Source: Straminergon stramineum (Eukaryota; Streptophyta; Bryopsida; Hypnales; Calliergonaceae). Taken from it: a stretch of 64,000 bases of DNA. Both the position numbers and the translations under genes were made by a program. The notes beneath the pieces were generated by a model that saw only the letters and a list, made by a program, of their open reading frames with translations, had not been told where the DNA came from and ran no database searches. This document shows, piece after piece, positions 1-13,013 of the stretch; position 1 is the stretch's first letter; every line of letters starts with the position of its first letter. The stretch lies in the NCBI GenBank assembly GCA_963920665.1, contig OY987265.1, forward strand, positions 41,049,001 through 41,113,000, given 5' to 3'.

Positions 1-608
1 AACAAAAACAATAAGCATCAAAATATCACTCTTGTAAAAATCAAAGACTATGGTCCTGAGTCCTAAGGCCTTGGGGTTCATCAGTCATGACATCCAGAGT
101 TTGATACAAAACAAGGACTTAAGTTACAAGGATCTTGTACAATCCGGAAACCAAATCAAATGTCTATTCAATATAAATTCATGTCTAGAGTTCGGACCTT
201 TGGAATATAGAAAGGAATTATGTAAAAGTATATTTCTAGTACCAAGGACTACTTCTAGTATAATAGGACAATATTATACTTTGGAGGTAGATTACTTTGC
301 ATCATTCCAGATTAGGAAAAGGAAAAGATCTTGGAAGGAAAAATAAGATTCTTAGACCACAGTATCCCATGTTGAACAGGACATGGAATCAATGCTCTAG
401 GGACTTGACTCTTAATCTTGTTCTCTTGATTACTAATACACAAATGTACAAAAAGGACCAATACCACCCATTCCTAAACTTTAGTCCTATCAACTTTCTA
501 TTCATGACCCCTATAAAATCCCTAGGTTACAAATATATAAAGTTTACAGGTTGAGCAAATACAACAAGAACAATGCAAGACAAATTTAAACCAAAAATTC
601 ACAAGAGT

Positions 609-2051
609 TCAGGAATGGAAGGTACTTGATTCCCGAGGGCTCATTGCGAGATTGGCATCCTTCTCAAATTGCCTTTCCTCCTTCTTTGTTGATATAGTAG
701 TGGCTACTACCAAAATTGGACCCATTCCAAGTGCAATGGCATGATTAGAGTGGAAAGGCTTCTCACAAAAATTGATGAGGCAATTCAAAGAGATTTTTGC
801 ATGTTCTATAAGGCACCATGGGTGATAACAGTGACCACATGCTGTTGGAACATAGTCCCAACAACTGTACCAAAGGCAACAAACTAGGCAAGCATTGAGT
901 ATATGTGTCAACATAATAGGGAGTGAAGGGCTCCCAAAAATGGGTCTTAGAAAGAAAACATCACCACTATTGTCCTCCATCAACTGAAGTTAATTTGCCA
1001 TTGAAATCACAAGACCCTTCAAAGAACTCACTTTACGAGAGATGCCTTCTTTTTGGGTCATAGGTCTCTCCAATTCACTCTCCAAGATGGAAATCTCAGA
1101 ATCACACTTATCTAGAACCTCATTGGACCGCCGATAGGTTACCTCTACACATTATTTTTGGAACAACAGACTTTCTATCTCTACTTTGTCACACATCCTT
1201 TGTTCTGACAATGCTTTTCGACTAGACTCTGTGAGTAGGTTCAGCTCTATATTTTGGATTCTTGCCTCCATCTTTACCCTTAATGCAAGCTCTCTAATAG
1301 AAATTTTGGATAGTTCTATTGTGCTTTCTATATTTAAGAACTCCCTATTTGACTGGAATAACTTTGTATGTCGAAACTTGTCCTCAAGAAGAGCACTCTG
1401 GGTTTTGTTGTCAATTAAAGAAACCTCACAATCCTTGACAAGCTTGGACCTCTCATAAATAAAATTGACCATCATAAACAAATCCTCTTTCATCCAACCA
1501 GGAGAATTTAATGTCCCACAACTCTTTCCCACAACCCTCTTCCCCATGGCTGAACCACTAAGAACCTCACCAAACTCAGACTTCACAGTCAAATTCAAAT
1601 CACTCAGAAATACTTTTCCCGACTCCTCCAATGGTGCATTCCACTGCCTCTTCCCTATTGTAGACAAACCTAATGCTCTCTCACCCTCCCTAACCGCCCT
1701 TTCTTTTAGATTGCTTTCCCTCTTCTTTCGTAAACCTTCAATAACCACCCTCCTTTCATCTCTAAACTAAAGCCAATCAACTTTCTTGCCTAGAGACTAC
1801 AGGATGAGCCCTCTCGCAAACTATAGAGTCAACTCTTTATTAGGCATTTCTTTGGTCTCATATATTCTCCAATACAATGACAAGATTGCATCCTGCTCCT
1901 CTAAGGTAGTCCTTATGTTGTATTTCCACCCACTCTTACTAGACTTTGGGCCAAAATATTGACAAACAAGACTTTCGAACACCTCCACTTTGATATCACC
2001 TACAAGGACACCACCATTAGGGACACCTTCAACTGTAAACCGGTCACCCAT
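609..2051 (-). pseudogene. Degenerate repeat-type ORFs with a Cys/His (YHPWC) motif
   Basis: Three open stretches follow one another on the minus strand: 2051-1821 (76 codons), 1748-1152 (198 codons, charged and probably helical) and 983-609 (124 codons). They are separated by stops and shifts, so no intact gene is visible. The last contains closely spaced Cys and His residues: a C-x-x-x-x-C cluster, then CGHCYHPWC, a His and two more Cys, then CEKPFH. This looks like a zinc-binding arrangement. I believe similar YHPWC segments occur in repetitive plant proteins of unknown function, but I cannot name a family. Best read as a decayed coding repeat. Alternatives are an intron-containing gene with unseen splice sites, or chance ORFs. 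Confidence 0.35.
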
Positions 2052-2225
2052 CTACACAAGGCAATCCCAACATGTTTCCAATACAATTAAATTTCTACAC
2101 CAAAACACAAGGGCGCACAAGGTGTGCAACACTTTTGGAAAGACTAAATCCTAGAAAACTATTGCATTGTATGCTTCAAATGTTCTTCCATGAAATCCTA
2201 GCTCTTAAAAAACAAAGATAGAACA

Positions 2226-3303
2226 GGGTCATTACAAGAAACACCTACTTATTTTCTCATCACAATTAGAGTGACTCTCTTGTCATCCACTATAACTTAT
2301 GAATTTTAAACCCAATGCAAAAAATGAAAAATCTATTTCTAGTTAACTTGATTGTCATCATGATTTTGATTTTTTAGAATTTTTTAAAAAATATTTTATA
2401 TTTAAATGTCAATTTCATTAATATGTTACACTTTCAGGTTTAGGGGTTATTTATACTAAATACCAGTTCAAATGAATGATTTTTGGTTGAAATTTTTGTT
2501 GTATATTCCTATAGTAGGTAGACATGTCCCTACCAAAGGGCATCTAAAAAAACATTATTTTATATCCTCCATGTTTGTGCAAAGAGGCCTCCCTTACCCG
2601 TGCATTTGTAAACATTAGAAATCGTTTTGACCTCATTTTAAAAATCCGATCTCATCACTATGAAGTCTTTTCCAATGGCCAACTTTTCGTTTTTTTGAAA
2701 ATTTATTTTCCTATTTTCTACAAATTAAAATGTCCCAATTGTATTTACTAGGACAACTTTTTGGACATAGAATTATGGTGAAGAAAATTCAATTGGGACA
2801 TTTTAATTTGTAGAAAATAGAAAAATCAATTTTCAAAAAAAAAAAAAATTGAAATTAGAAATGACTTCATGATGATGAGATTTGGTTAAAAAAATGAGGT
2901 AAAAAAGATTTCTAATATTTATAAGTGCACTCATAAGGGAGGCCTCTTTGCGCATCTATGGAGGACATAAAATAATGTTTTTTTAGATGCCCTTTAGTAG
3001 GAACATGTATACCTATTGTAGAAATATACCATAGAAATTTCAAAGAAAAATCATTAATTTGAACCGGTATTTTGTATAAAAAAACCCTAAACTAGAAAGT
3101 GTGACATATTAATGAAATTAATTTTAAAAAATAAATCTTATTTTATTTTAATTTTAAAAATAAGGCGTACAATTGAAATCAAGAATTCTATGACAGCATT
3201 TTTTGGTTTGGACATTGGGCTTATAAATCAAAAGTTATAGCATTGGATCCAACTAGTTTTTCAAAACGCTACGGAAAACAACAAGAGTTTCTTGCAATGA
3301 CCC
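2226..3303. mobile_element. Foldback (long inverted-repeat) element, copy 1
   Basis: The two halves are inverted copies. The left end GGGTCATTACAAGAAAC is mirrored by the right end GTTTCTTGCAATGACCC. Inner blocks match as well: CTATAACTT near 2290 and its mirror near 3236; the AAAATAATGTTTTTTTAGATGCCC block near 2970-2990 and its mirror near 2545-2565; and AGGCCTC near 2585 and near 2942. Each arm is about 450-500 bp and the whole element could fold into one hairpin. No ORF is present. The four bases outside each end are AACA on both sides, a possible 4-bp target duplication. A second copy lies at 13014-13741. Superfamily is not assigned. Confidence 0.75.
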
Positions 3304-6300
3304 AACATTCATTCCTTACAAAATACCGTCAAAATGAAAACACACTTCATACAAGTTCCAATTGAAATTCAACTCCACAAAGTACATAATACACACCTTA
3401 TCTTTACCCTAACAAGCTCTCACCCACTACATTCTCTAACACCGTGGCTCAAACTTCAAAGATAAGTGTACAAAAAGAATGTTACTTGGAAAGACAAGAA
3501 AAATGAAGCTACAAGGAAGAATAGAGGATGCAACTCTAGAAGGATGTGGCGGGAGAAAAGTAGCGGGAGGCAAACATATTGGATGAGAATTGCGCGGGAG
3601 AGGTATGGGACATCATTTGAAATAGCAAGGATCCCCCCCAACTCATCCTGCTCCAAACTCTATTAGCGTGGCAAACCAATTATGAGTTGTCAATGTGGGA
3701 AAAACAGCTCCGTTCTGGCTTTCTATATCGTCCGTTTTTGAACGCCCGTATCATGCCAACGTCCAAGATGAAATCGGTTGACTAATCTTACTTCTAATTG
3801 AATTGTACGTGGGTTTAATTGGATCCATCTAGGAATGAATTGAAGTTCCAGCAATGAAGCCAAACATGAACCCAAACACATATACCAAATGAACCAACAA
3901 TAAGCTAAGCACCCAATACATGACTCATTTGTCCAACAAGAAGGTTGGTGGAAATTGGAGAGTGCTGCTTATTCCTCCCCGAAACATGATAAAACGAAAA
4001 GAAATTGGGCATAGTAACCCACCAAAGCTTACTCGTCCCAATTGGCAACATCTTCGCTCTCTTGCTCTCTCCATGTAAGTGATGCTTTGTGAGATATTCA
4101 AACTCATGAATGTTTTGTCTGCCTTGCTTTTACATTGGAATAGATCGTTGAATTGAAACAATTGAGGTTGTGGTATTAGTAGATATGAAACGCACACATA
4201 TTCCTCTAGGGTGATTAGCACAACCTGACCCTTTGCATCTCAACACAATTGAATGTGTAACCAGCCTAAACTCTTGTACATCGTTGAATTCTGGCAAAAA
4301 GAAAAAGGAAGGATTTCATTTAAGTTGTTTAGTTGACAACGTAGGCAAGGGTAGTTCCGAAAATTAGTAGCCATGTTTTCTACAAAATGAGATTGTATTG
4401 CTAAAAGGGGGCCTTGTTCACACTATCAAGATTCCATTCATTGCCCCAACCTACGGATAGGGCCACCTCTTCCTCCTATATGGCTGGAAGTCAGTCTAAT
4501 CGATTCAGGCTAGAATGAAAGTAGAGTAGGGAGTCAACTGGTTGACCAGCTTAAAATCGGATTTATTTTAAGGGATTGAATGCTTACTTCCAATTTAGTT
4601 AGGTTCATGATTTCGGCCATTCATTAGTCATTGGATTTTGGCAGGGTTTTCTATACTAATGTGAATCTGGATTTTCACGTCAGTATGTTTGTCAGTGTCC
4701 GTCTTGACACGTCAGGATCATGACCAAAGGCTAATGACTAAAAACATTTTTTTTTCAACGGCTTGCCATCAACACAATTGGTCTGTCCGTCAACTTGGAT
4801 ATCAGGCCGTCGAGGGTGACGGACAGACCGTCAAGGATCAAATTTTTTTATCTTGATAGATGCAGGATTGAATTCTAACGTTGCGTCTGTCTATTGTCCG
4901 TCCAGACATGATGTGACGCTAAAAACCTTGGGTTCTAGAGAATCATTGTATAACTTACTATCTGAACATTTTGTGAGATCATTTTGTAACTCATTGCATG
5001 ACCCTTTTTTTGCAGATAGCCTTGGAAAATAGAGTTGCATGACTAAAGCCGTGTGTCTCTTTTTGGTTTTGGCCTTGGCCATAGCCGCACCCCTAGAGAG
5101 CTCTTAGCCCTTTCCAGGAAGAATGACTATTGTAAACTCCCTCCACAACAGTGGCAACCTTATTGCTTTTGATAAGGGTCAAAAGACCCTTGTTGTACAG
5201 GTAGGAGACGTGGACACAACTGCTGCAACTTTCCTCCAAACCAACGCCAATATTGGAACAACGATGATCCATTTACTCAATTTATGTTGTAACAATGTAA
5301 TCCCCACTCCACTAGCTCTGACACCATCAATATCTGTACCACTAGCAAATTTTAGTTTATCACTTGCTTGCATGTTGGGAAACCAAAGGATTAATCTAAA
5401 TGTATGTTGGGTAGGTAGTGGCTAAATGCTATAGTTACATGATAGGGGTGCATGGTATAATAACCATGCTAAAAGTGTAATTTGCACATATATATAGTAA
5501 TCCCCCTTGATTATAGAAAGGGATGATCTAAGCTTTGTATTTTTCTTATAAAATATTAATAAAATATAAAATTTTATATTATAAGTAGCATTGTAGAATG
5601 CATAAGAATCTAAAAAGATCAAACAAGATTCTTTATTATTTTATAAAAACATTCCAATTTTCTAAACACAATTTGTATGCAATTCAAAGAGAAATGACAC
5701 TAAATGAATGACTAATTTTTCAAACTTCAATTTCCTCTCTCTATATTCTTCTAGTTTGTAACTATCCATAAATGAAATTTCAATATTTACTTTTAGAGAC
5801 GAGATTGCAAGTATTCTATGAGTCAAAGAATTTTCATGAAAATTTGGACCTATTGTGCATGTTTGGAAAATACATTAAAACTTCACATCAAATACAAAAT
5901 ATGCTCCTAAAAATCTGAATTTTTCTTGATAGAAAGACTCACAAAATTGAGTTGGTGTCAAGAATATTTGTATTTACAATGCTATAGGAAAAAAATAAAT
6001 GAAGAATAAACAAAAGTGTGAATACAAAAGTGCTAATATATGAGAACTCTACATTTTTATCAAAAACTTTGAAGAAAATTGCAATTATGATTTACAAATT
6101 AATGAATCTCAAAATTTGCAACCCTTCTAACTCAATTTCCAACCTCTTTTCTCAAACTACAAATTTTAAATTGTTTTTTCAATATCAAAAAATTAGTCAC
6201 ATACATTGGCATGTCTTTACACATTCTATGATATCCACCTTCTCTAAAATTATTAAAATTCAATCCATTTCCATTTGAATAGTATTTTGAACTTGAAAAA

Positions 6301-6318
6301 TGCATTTAGTAGGCTTGT
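3304..6318. other. Intergenic, no supported gene
   Basis: Mostly AT-rich DNA without a convincing coding region. A short inverted repeat (GGTCTGTCCGTCA and its mirror) lies at about 4779-4832. On the minus strand, 5326-5315 reads TGGTGTCAGAGC, one base from the initiator-Met tRNA primer-binding site common in plant LTR elements. Low-quality open frames flank it (5373-5179 and 5082-4891 minus). This may be the relic of a 5' end of an old LTR element, but no LTR pair or polyprotein domain is visible. Confidence 0.4.
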
Positions 6319-6704
6319 CATTAGAGAAAGTTTGGACTCCCCAAAGGGTTGCCAGGAAGTGCTAGTAGTGACCCTCACTGTATTACATTTATTTTGTTTA
6401 TGGAACTTTTCCCCTATTTCTGCACTTCGTCAGTTTCAAATGTCAGAGCATTCACTGTCAAGTACTATTAGTTAGGGTTGTGACAAATGTTGTTTTGATA
6501 TTTGAAAGCACCCCTGAAGCACCTCCCTTTGACAATTGTGGAATAGAAAACTAAAATATACTTTTAGAACTCCCGATATTCACACAAGGTGAATCTTTCT
6601 TTCGTCAGAAAATTCCCTCTCCAGAGTAGCTTCAATAGGCTCCAGAAATAGACTGGTTTGTCAAACCCTGGCAGCCCTTCGGAGAGTCCAAACTTTCTCT
6701 AATG
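6319..6704. mobile_element. Inverted-repeat MITE-like element, about 386 bp
   Basis: The left end CATTAGAGAAAGTTTGGACT is mirrored at the right end by AGTCCAAACTTTCTCTAATG. The similarity continues inward through about 35 bp (left GGGTTGCCAGG, right CCTGGCAGCCC). The interior has no credible ORF. No clear target-site duplication is seen, so the superfamily is open. Confidence 0.65.
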
Positions 6705-9700
6705 TATAAATGGAATTTGAAAACTGTTTGATTGAATCAATGGTATAGGATATTCTTGGCAATCCTAAAGAATTTTAGTATAAGCTTCCAATAAACCACT
6801 ACTACATTAATTATTATTGCAATACCTTTGTTTTAATGTTATATTAAAAAAACCTTTAATAATTAGCCTTAAATACATGTTTGGCGATCATGCTTTCACT
6901 TTCCACTATTGATATTCAACAATGATGAAAATGCCCCAAAATATCATTTCCTTTGTATATTAAATTATATCTAATGATCTTTGATATTCTTGTAATTACA
7001 TCAAAGAATATCACTCTTAGATAATAGAATGGCTAGTCAAAAAGTTTACAGCATCAATTTAAAATTAGGGAATTAAGTAGTAGTCCAAGATTATAGGCCC
7101 AAGATCAAATTGCTATAAAATCTTGAGTTTTTATAATTTTTTAAAATTTCAAACTAAAATAGAATCAAGACTTTAGTTGGTTAGTTTCAATCATTTCTTT
7201 TGTCATGCTTAATTTTTTTTAAATAATTTTTATGGCTAAAATTCAGATCAAGATAAAGGAGAATGAGTTTCCAAAATACATTAGTCATGGTGATCTGTGG
7301 AGTTGCCATTTTCTCATGTAGGAAAGTCAAAAAATTTATTCAAAGATGGAATACATAACACCAATCATTGAAAAATGAAAATGGATTTTTAGCAACTCTA
7401 CAATAAAATTTGAATGGAAATACAATTTTTCCATCATTGGACCTCTCTAAAATCATCCAAAGCACACAAAACTACTTGTGAGGTGTAAATCGTTATATTC
7501 GTAAATTCTAAAAGTAGAGCCCATAGCATGTAGTCCAACCTCAAAAAGTCAAAATCCCTTGCTTTGTGTCATCCATTTCTCTTCTATTAATGAGTGAAAT
7601 ATTTTGGTTTCATTTTTCCAAGATGAAGTAACATGTCCAATATATAACATAAAATTTGGAATTTTTTGGTGAAACCTTCAAAGAACCATGAATTTTTGAA
7701 GAAAAAGTAGAGAAAATTCATTTCAAATACAAAACATGCTTCAAGAATTTGAAAATTGAAGAACACAAGTAGCTCATAGCATAGAACAATAAGTGATGAA
7801 GTTTTTTTTATATCTATCTATATACAGAAGTATAAATGGTATTAGATCTACAAATTCAAGCTTGAAAAAATGTTTTTTTTAAGGAAATTTTCGAAATTTC
7901 CAAGTAGAGTAGAAACTACACTTCAAAAGCTTCATTATCACTTGATTTTTTCAAAAGCAAAAGAAATCACTTTAAATGTCAAAATAAAGTTTTAAGAGGA
8001 AAAAAGCTCAAAATATTGAAATACATTGTTGGGTGAAGCACATTTTTGATAAACTACTTAATAAATAATTAAAAAAAAATTAGTATGACTTAAATTTAGT
8101 GGTCCCATATGTAAAATAATTCATTTTCTCAACAGAAATTTAATAAATTATGCACTATGATGCCTACAAATTCCAAAATTTAGCGGTTTTTCTCACCTCT
8201 ATCAATAGATCCAAAAATTAAAATATTGTAAAAAAAATCATTAGGATATAAATTTTGATCCCATTGAGGTACCAAAAAAATTTCTTCATTTTAGAATCTT
8301 TTTAATTAATCAAAATGAAAAAAATAGACAAATTTTGGAGGTTTTAAACAAAAATCACCTATTTAGTGTGTCCAAAAAGTGATACCCAAAGCCAACCATT
8401 GCCCACTTTCTACATCAAATATACAATAAACACCAAGTTGTCTCTAAAATTAAACTTCTTAGATCTTTAATGATTAAATTGAAGCACTCAAATAGAATTG
8501 CAATGTAGTTATGGTGATGGATTTTGAACAAAGTAAATTTTACATAACTTGTTTATTATCCTTCTTGAAGAGTTCTAAGTTGTGCATGTGAAAACTAAAC
8601 ATGTGAATACAAGATTCATTTTAGCAATATAGAAAGTTTTTATTTGATATGGTGCAAAGTTTTTATTTGTAGCTAATTGATACTCTTGTGAAGGTCAAGT
8701 ATCATTTGGTGCGGTTATTAAGATGGATTTGGTACATGGATAGCTGTTAGGTATGGTTTTGAAAAAGATCATTGGAAGGGAACACACTAGTTATATGTCT
8801 AGTGTAGAACCTTGGGATGAACACTCGAATGTGCATTTAGTTCCATCTATCTAACTAATTCTACTTAATAGGAGAGAGATGGGTCACTTACATGCCTTAT
8901 GTGGACCTATGTGTGGGCATACACATACTTGAATCTTTGGGGGCATTGAATAAGGAGGATTAGTTTGACGTTCTTATTTACCATTGGATAGCCTCCAATT
9001 CCATGTACTCCAACAATCAAATTGAGAGATTTTTCCCCTCATTAAGCACTTTTAAAAGGGAAACAAAATTGTACACCTAGCTTACGTGCACTATGCATGT
9101 GTTTAATTTTATACTACCATCTTAGACAACAAGTTCATTTCTAATTGTACACAAATTGGGTTCTACCAATTGAATTGGTTGAAAATACATCTTGAACAAC
9201 ATTCATGCATCAATCCTTAGACCATGATTTACAAGGCTTTTGCCACCCAAGTATTCAACTTTATCCTATCACCAAGTTCTAATGACCATAGTTACAATGC
9301 TTGGTAGGAAACAAATTTGTCACAAACCCGTCATAAATTGCTATTATTGAAAGCAAAAACTACATAGATCGATCCCCATTACATAATACTCTGGTACATA
9401 TATCTATCTAGTATCTACATAAGTGGACTATATAACATTATTAACCAATGCTGGAGGGTCCGTCTTGTTCTTCCAAAAAGCAAGAGCCTAGCCTCTAGCA
9501 TTGCAATTTCCTAGCTAATCAATGATTCTTTGTGAATTGAACTAAATTCACTTAGGAATCAAGGGAGGGATTAACTCAATCTTCAAAGGGCAATGGTTAA
9601 CAATTTCATGTGACACCTATTCATGCCTTGTCATCATGTATATTTTCTACACAAATGAATCTACAACACCATAAATTGTAAATCTTCATAGAACATATGC

Positions 9701-9772
9701 CACATTAAAAGATGACAAGTAATATGTCGTTAAGCAAAAAGAATTCATATTTTTATAATCAAATACTTCAAA
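6705..9772. other. AT-rich intergenic DNA, no gene seen
   Basis: No coding stretch of protein-like composition is present in either strand. There is weak internal similarity, for example between about 5870-5990 and 7700-7830, suggesting diverged old repeats. No RNA gene was recognised. Confidence 0.4.
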
Positions 9773-11448
9773 TCAAATCTTAATGCTATTACATTGCGTA
9801 GGAGCAAATCCAATTTTGCTATAGGCATAATCTATCTCAATATGAAAATTTTGTTGAATGTTAGCACCAAATATTTGCTCAAGCCTACAAGTCTCTTGCT
9901 TCAAATTTACAAAGGCCAAACACCAAATTTGTTGATTACCATCATTGAAAAAATCACTAAAGAAAAGGTTGTCAAATCCTAGATGCAAATGCACATCATT
10001 TTCAAGATGAAAAATTACATCTGGAACTTTGATATCAAAAACATTGAGAGATTTGTCAAATGCATAACAAACCTCATTTCCTTCAGTTCTATAGTTGGAA
10101 TTGGGTTCAAAATCGGTTTTGTTCTTCATACACTATAACAAAACATGGTAAAAAAAACCCATAGTCAAAATCGACTACGGTTCTTTTTGCCATGTTTTTG
10201 TACATGCGCACGTAGTGGGTTGTTAGCTTCGTTTGCAGTTTCCCACTACAATTTTTGGAATTTTAGGGTGTGTACTATAACATTGGAAAGGTGTTTGTTA
10301 ACCATTGCCTTTCAATACCTTTCCAATGGTATAATACACGCCCTCAAATTCCAAAAATAGAAATGGAAAACTACAAAAACATTGGCTGCGTGCGTAGTGG
10401 GCCTGCACAAAAAAGTGGCAAAAAGAACCAGAGTCGATTTTGACTGCGGTTTTTTTTACCATATTTTGTTATAGTGATAGTAGCAACAAAACTATTTAAA
10501 AACTTGGGATGCAATGGTTCCTCAAGCCAAGTTCCTAGAGATCGAGTGTCTAAAGCATATTTTCCCACATGAGAAATGGAATCATAAGAAAGTGTTGTAA
10601 TGTTAGAAACATCAACATCAATATTTTTCATTGTAATACCCTTTAGATTGACAAAGTATAATCCTCGGCCAACCATACTTGGATTGTAATTTAGATTTGT
10701 TGCTCTTTGGCCTCCCAAGGATATCCAACTTGTAGCATCAATATCTAAAGTTTCACATGCAAGACAATATGACATGATCATATATATGCCATTATTATTT
10801 TGGGATACTATTTGATCATAAAAAGACCCAGGTTGTAGATTTAGACCAATAATCCCTTGAACCCAACCATTAGGTAGTTTGCAGTTCTCAATATCTTCAT
10901 ATATACATCTAAAGGTGATGTTTGGAAATTGAACATCTTATGTGCCCAAAGCAAATGCATCTTGGGATAGAATTCCTTTTGGTTCTCTAACATCTCCATA
11001 TTTTTTTGAAAAATTACATGGGATTGGATGCTCTAAATTGCATGTCAACCAAGCAAGTGGATATCATTTACATAATGGTGAATTGCACAAAACACTTTGA
11101 TAAGAAGATGAAGTTCTAGGATGAAACCTATCAAATGATTGGCTTGGATATAAACGACTAGAACAAGGAATCCAAGGTTCTCTACCTCCTGGCTCCTATG
11201 TCAAATTCCATCATAAGTTCTTGTGGTGGAGTACCAATAGAAACTTTGCGAAAGAAGTCATTCGCATCGTAAAAATTCCACAATTTGAGGTACAATGGAT
11301 CAATGTTAAAATCAATTTTGTTCATATTGTTAGTAATTGTTGTTGAGTTCTTTATATAAAGTTGGTTTCCACATACTCTTGAAAAGGACAAGCATCCCAC
11401 TAATGCCAAGTAATTTAGAACAAAGGTGATGGATAATGATTTATTCAT
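9773..11448 (-). pseudogene. Nepenthesin-like (A1) aspartic protease pseudogene, split by a MITE
   Basis: Reading down the minus strand from 11448: a hydrophobic signal-peptide-like start (MNKSLSITFVLNYLALVGCL), then the first lobe with VSIGTPPQE, then RTSSSYQSVLCNSPLC, the middle with YNPSM and YFVNLKGI, and the C-terminus with FGANIQQNFHIEIDYAYSKIGFAP. This order is that of secreted or vacuolar plant aspartic proteases. The gene is dead. A one-base frame change lies near 11185-11195. In-frame stops occur at 11064-11066 and 10938-10940. A 346-bp MITE sits in the last third. Both catalytic D-T/S-G motifs are degenerate: the first reads FDIGAR and the second DTRSLG. No intron needs to be invoked. 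Removing the MITE and one ATA copy restores the frame across the insertion point, so the insertion hit what was then a continuous reading frame. Confidence 0.85.
10131..10476. mobile_element. CACTA-type palindromic MITE, 346 bp, with 3-bp ATA target duplication
   Basis: The ends read CACTATAACAAAACATGGT and its mirror ACCATATTTTGTTATAGTG. Inverted similarity runs on for about 90 bp or more per side, so the whole unit is close to one hairpin. Flanking ATA at 10128-10130 and 10477-10479 is a 3-bp duplication. CACTA termini with a 3-bp duplication are the signature of the CACTA (En/Spm) superfamily. There is no transposase ORF, so the element is non-autonomous. It interrupts the aspartic protease relic. 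Confidence 0.85.
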
Positions 11449-11590
11449 TGTTGTAATGATTTTGGTTCTAACAAATCATAAATTGATATCTTATATATTC
11501 TTAGAAAAATGATAGTCTTCTTTAAAATTCTTTCATATGTATGCAAGTAAATAATAAATATAAATATATATTCAAATTATATCTTCTGTA

Positions 11591-11660
11591 TAATAATAAT
11601 AATAATAAGTATAAGTATAAGTATAAGTATAAGTATAATAAGTATAATAATAAGTATAAT
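11591..11660. repeat. Simple repeat (ATA)n and (AGTAT)n-type
   Basis: A run of ATA/TAA trinucleotides passes into several tandem AAGTAT hexamer-like units and back to AATAAT. It lies about 150 bp upstream of the start codon of the protease pseudogene. Confidence 0.8.
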
Positions 11661-12239
11661 TTATTTTATTTTACTTTTCATTTATGATATAGAAACAACT
11701 AATATCCTAGGTTCCATTTTTATTAATAGCGTGTTTATTTATTATCCTACAAAAATCCAATCTAATTTAAGGTAGTCAATAACTCAATATTATATCCAGA
11801 TTGGGGTTTTTAATGTTTGCTAGTCCATTAGTTTGATTTTTTTAATATTTAATTGTCTTCCTATTGCAATAAAGGTTAATTGTCATTGAATTACTAAATT
11901 TTAATAGCTTTTAATTTTGTATTTTTTTAAAACATAAGACCACAAGTTTTATTTTATTTTGTTTGACTCTAAAGCAAAGCATAGTAGATATTTCACTTTT
12001 AATCATTCCAATATATGCACCCTCTATTAGTGCCGCAATTCTTGCTGCGTAGCTTGATTTAATTAACCCCGAATGAAACTCTGTCCCATGAGAGGACAAA
12101 TTAAGTTTCAAGCAAGTACCTACAGTCTATATTTTTCATGATAGAGAAATTAATTAGCTACGTGGGGATATACATTTTTTTCAATTCATGCTTAGGAAAA
12201 AAAATTACATCTAAATAAGCTCAAAACAAAGGAGATTGA

Positions 12240-12830
12240 GCAACAAATAAAAATTCCAAAATTTGAATTTTTTTTCCAAAACATTTTTTTCTTGTTGATT
12301 ATATTTTTGTCTACAAGGAAAGATTTTATTCAATTCATTTGAGTAAGTGGTGTGAAAGTTATAGACAATCTTGTTTTCCAAACAGTCTAAGCATCTTCTT
12401 GAAAAAATAACTTGTAAGATTCATTTTTTAATGCAATTTTTATAATTTTTTCAAAAAGAAAAATTTCCACATGGTTCAGTTTTTTTTTGAAACAATCTTA
12501 CCATTGGGATTAGTGCATTTTAATTCCATTGTAGAGATATTAATAATTTAGATTTTTCTTCTATCTTATACCTACTTAACAATTCTTTTAAGAATGAAAA
12601 TTAAGTCTTTTTTTTTTCTTGGACTCTCAACTCAATTTCCCACCCTAAGTAGTGCAAAACTTAAAGTCAAGAAGGTTTAAAATAAAATAATCTAATCCTG
12701 CAATGTGAAAAAAAAATTATTTTCTTTACTTTAAATGCATATATCTTTCCATCATTGTTGTCAAAAATTTTGAAAATTATTCTACACACTCTTGCACTAG
12801 TTAGATGTAAGATCCAACAATTAGATGTCC
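12240..12830 (+). repeat. Dispersed repeat, copy 1 (partner at 29270-29880)
   Basis: A diverged direct copy of 29270-29880. Shared blocks in the same order include CATCTTCTTGAAAAAATAAC, ACCATTGGGATTAGT, ACTCTCAACTCAATT and CACTTTAAATG or CTTTAAATGCA. No ORF spans it. No terminal structure was found, so the element type is unknown. Confidence 0.6.
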
Positions 12831-13013
12831 AAAAAAAACAATTTTCAAAGTTGTTTACTCTTTGGAATAGAGATGGTAGTTTTGAGTGTTATTTGGCAAA
12901 AAAAGGACCTTGATTGTGCAGGGGTTAAAACTAAAAACTCATTTAAAGTATCATACATGTGCGTGTTTTTTACAATCTTTGCAAAATTCCTGCTATTGTT
13001 GGTGTTCATAGCT

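Noticed and set aside
1..600. Plus-strand ORFs at 50-346 and 297-554
   Set aside because: Random-looking composition, overlapping frames, no motif.
5123..5425. 100-codon plus-strand ORF
   Set aside because: No domain and repeat-like surroundings; the minus strand shows a primer-site-like motif instead.
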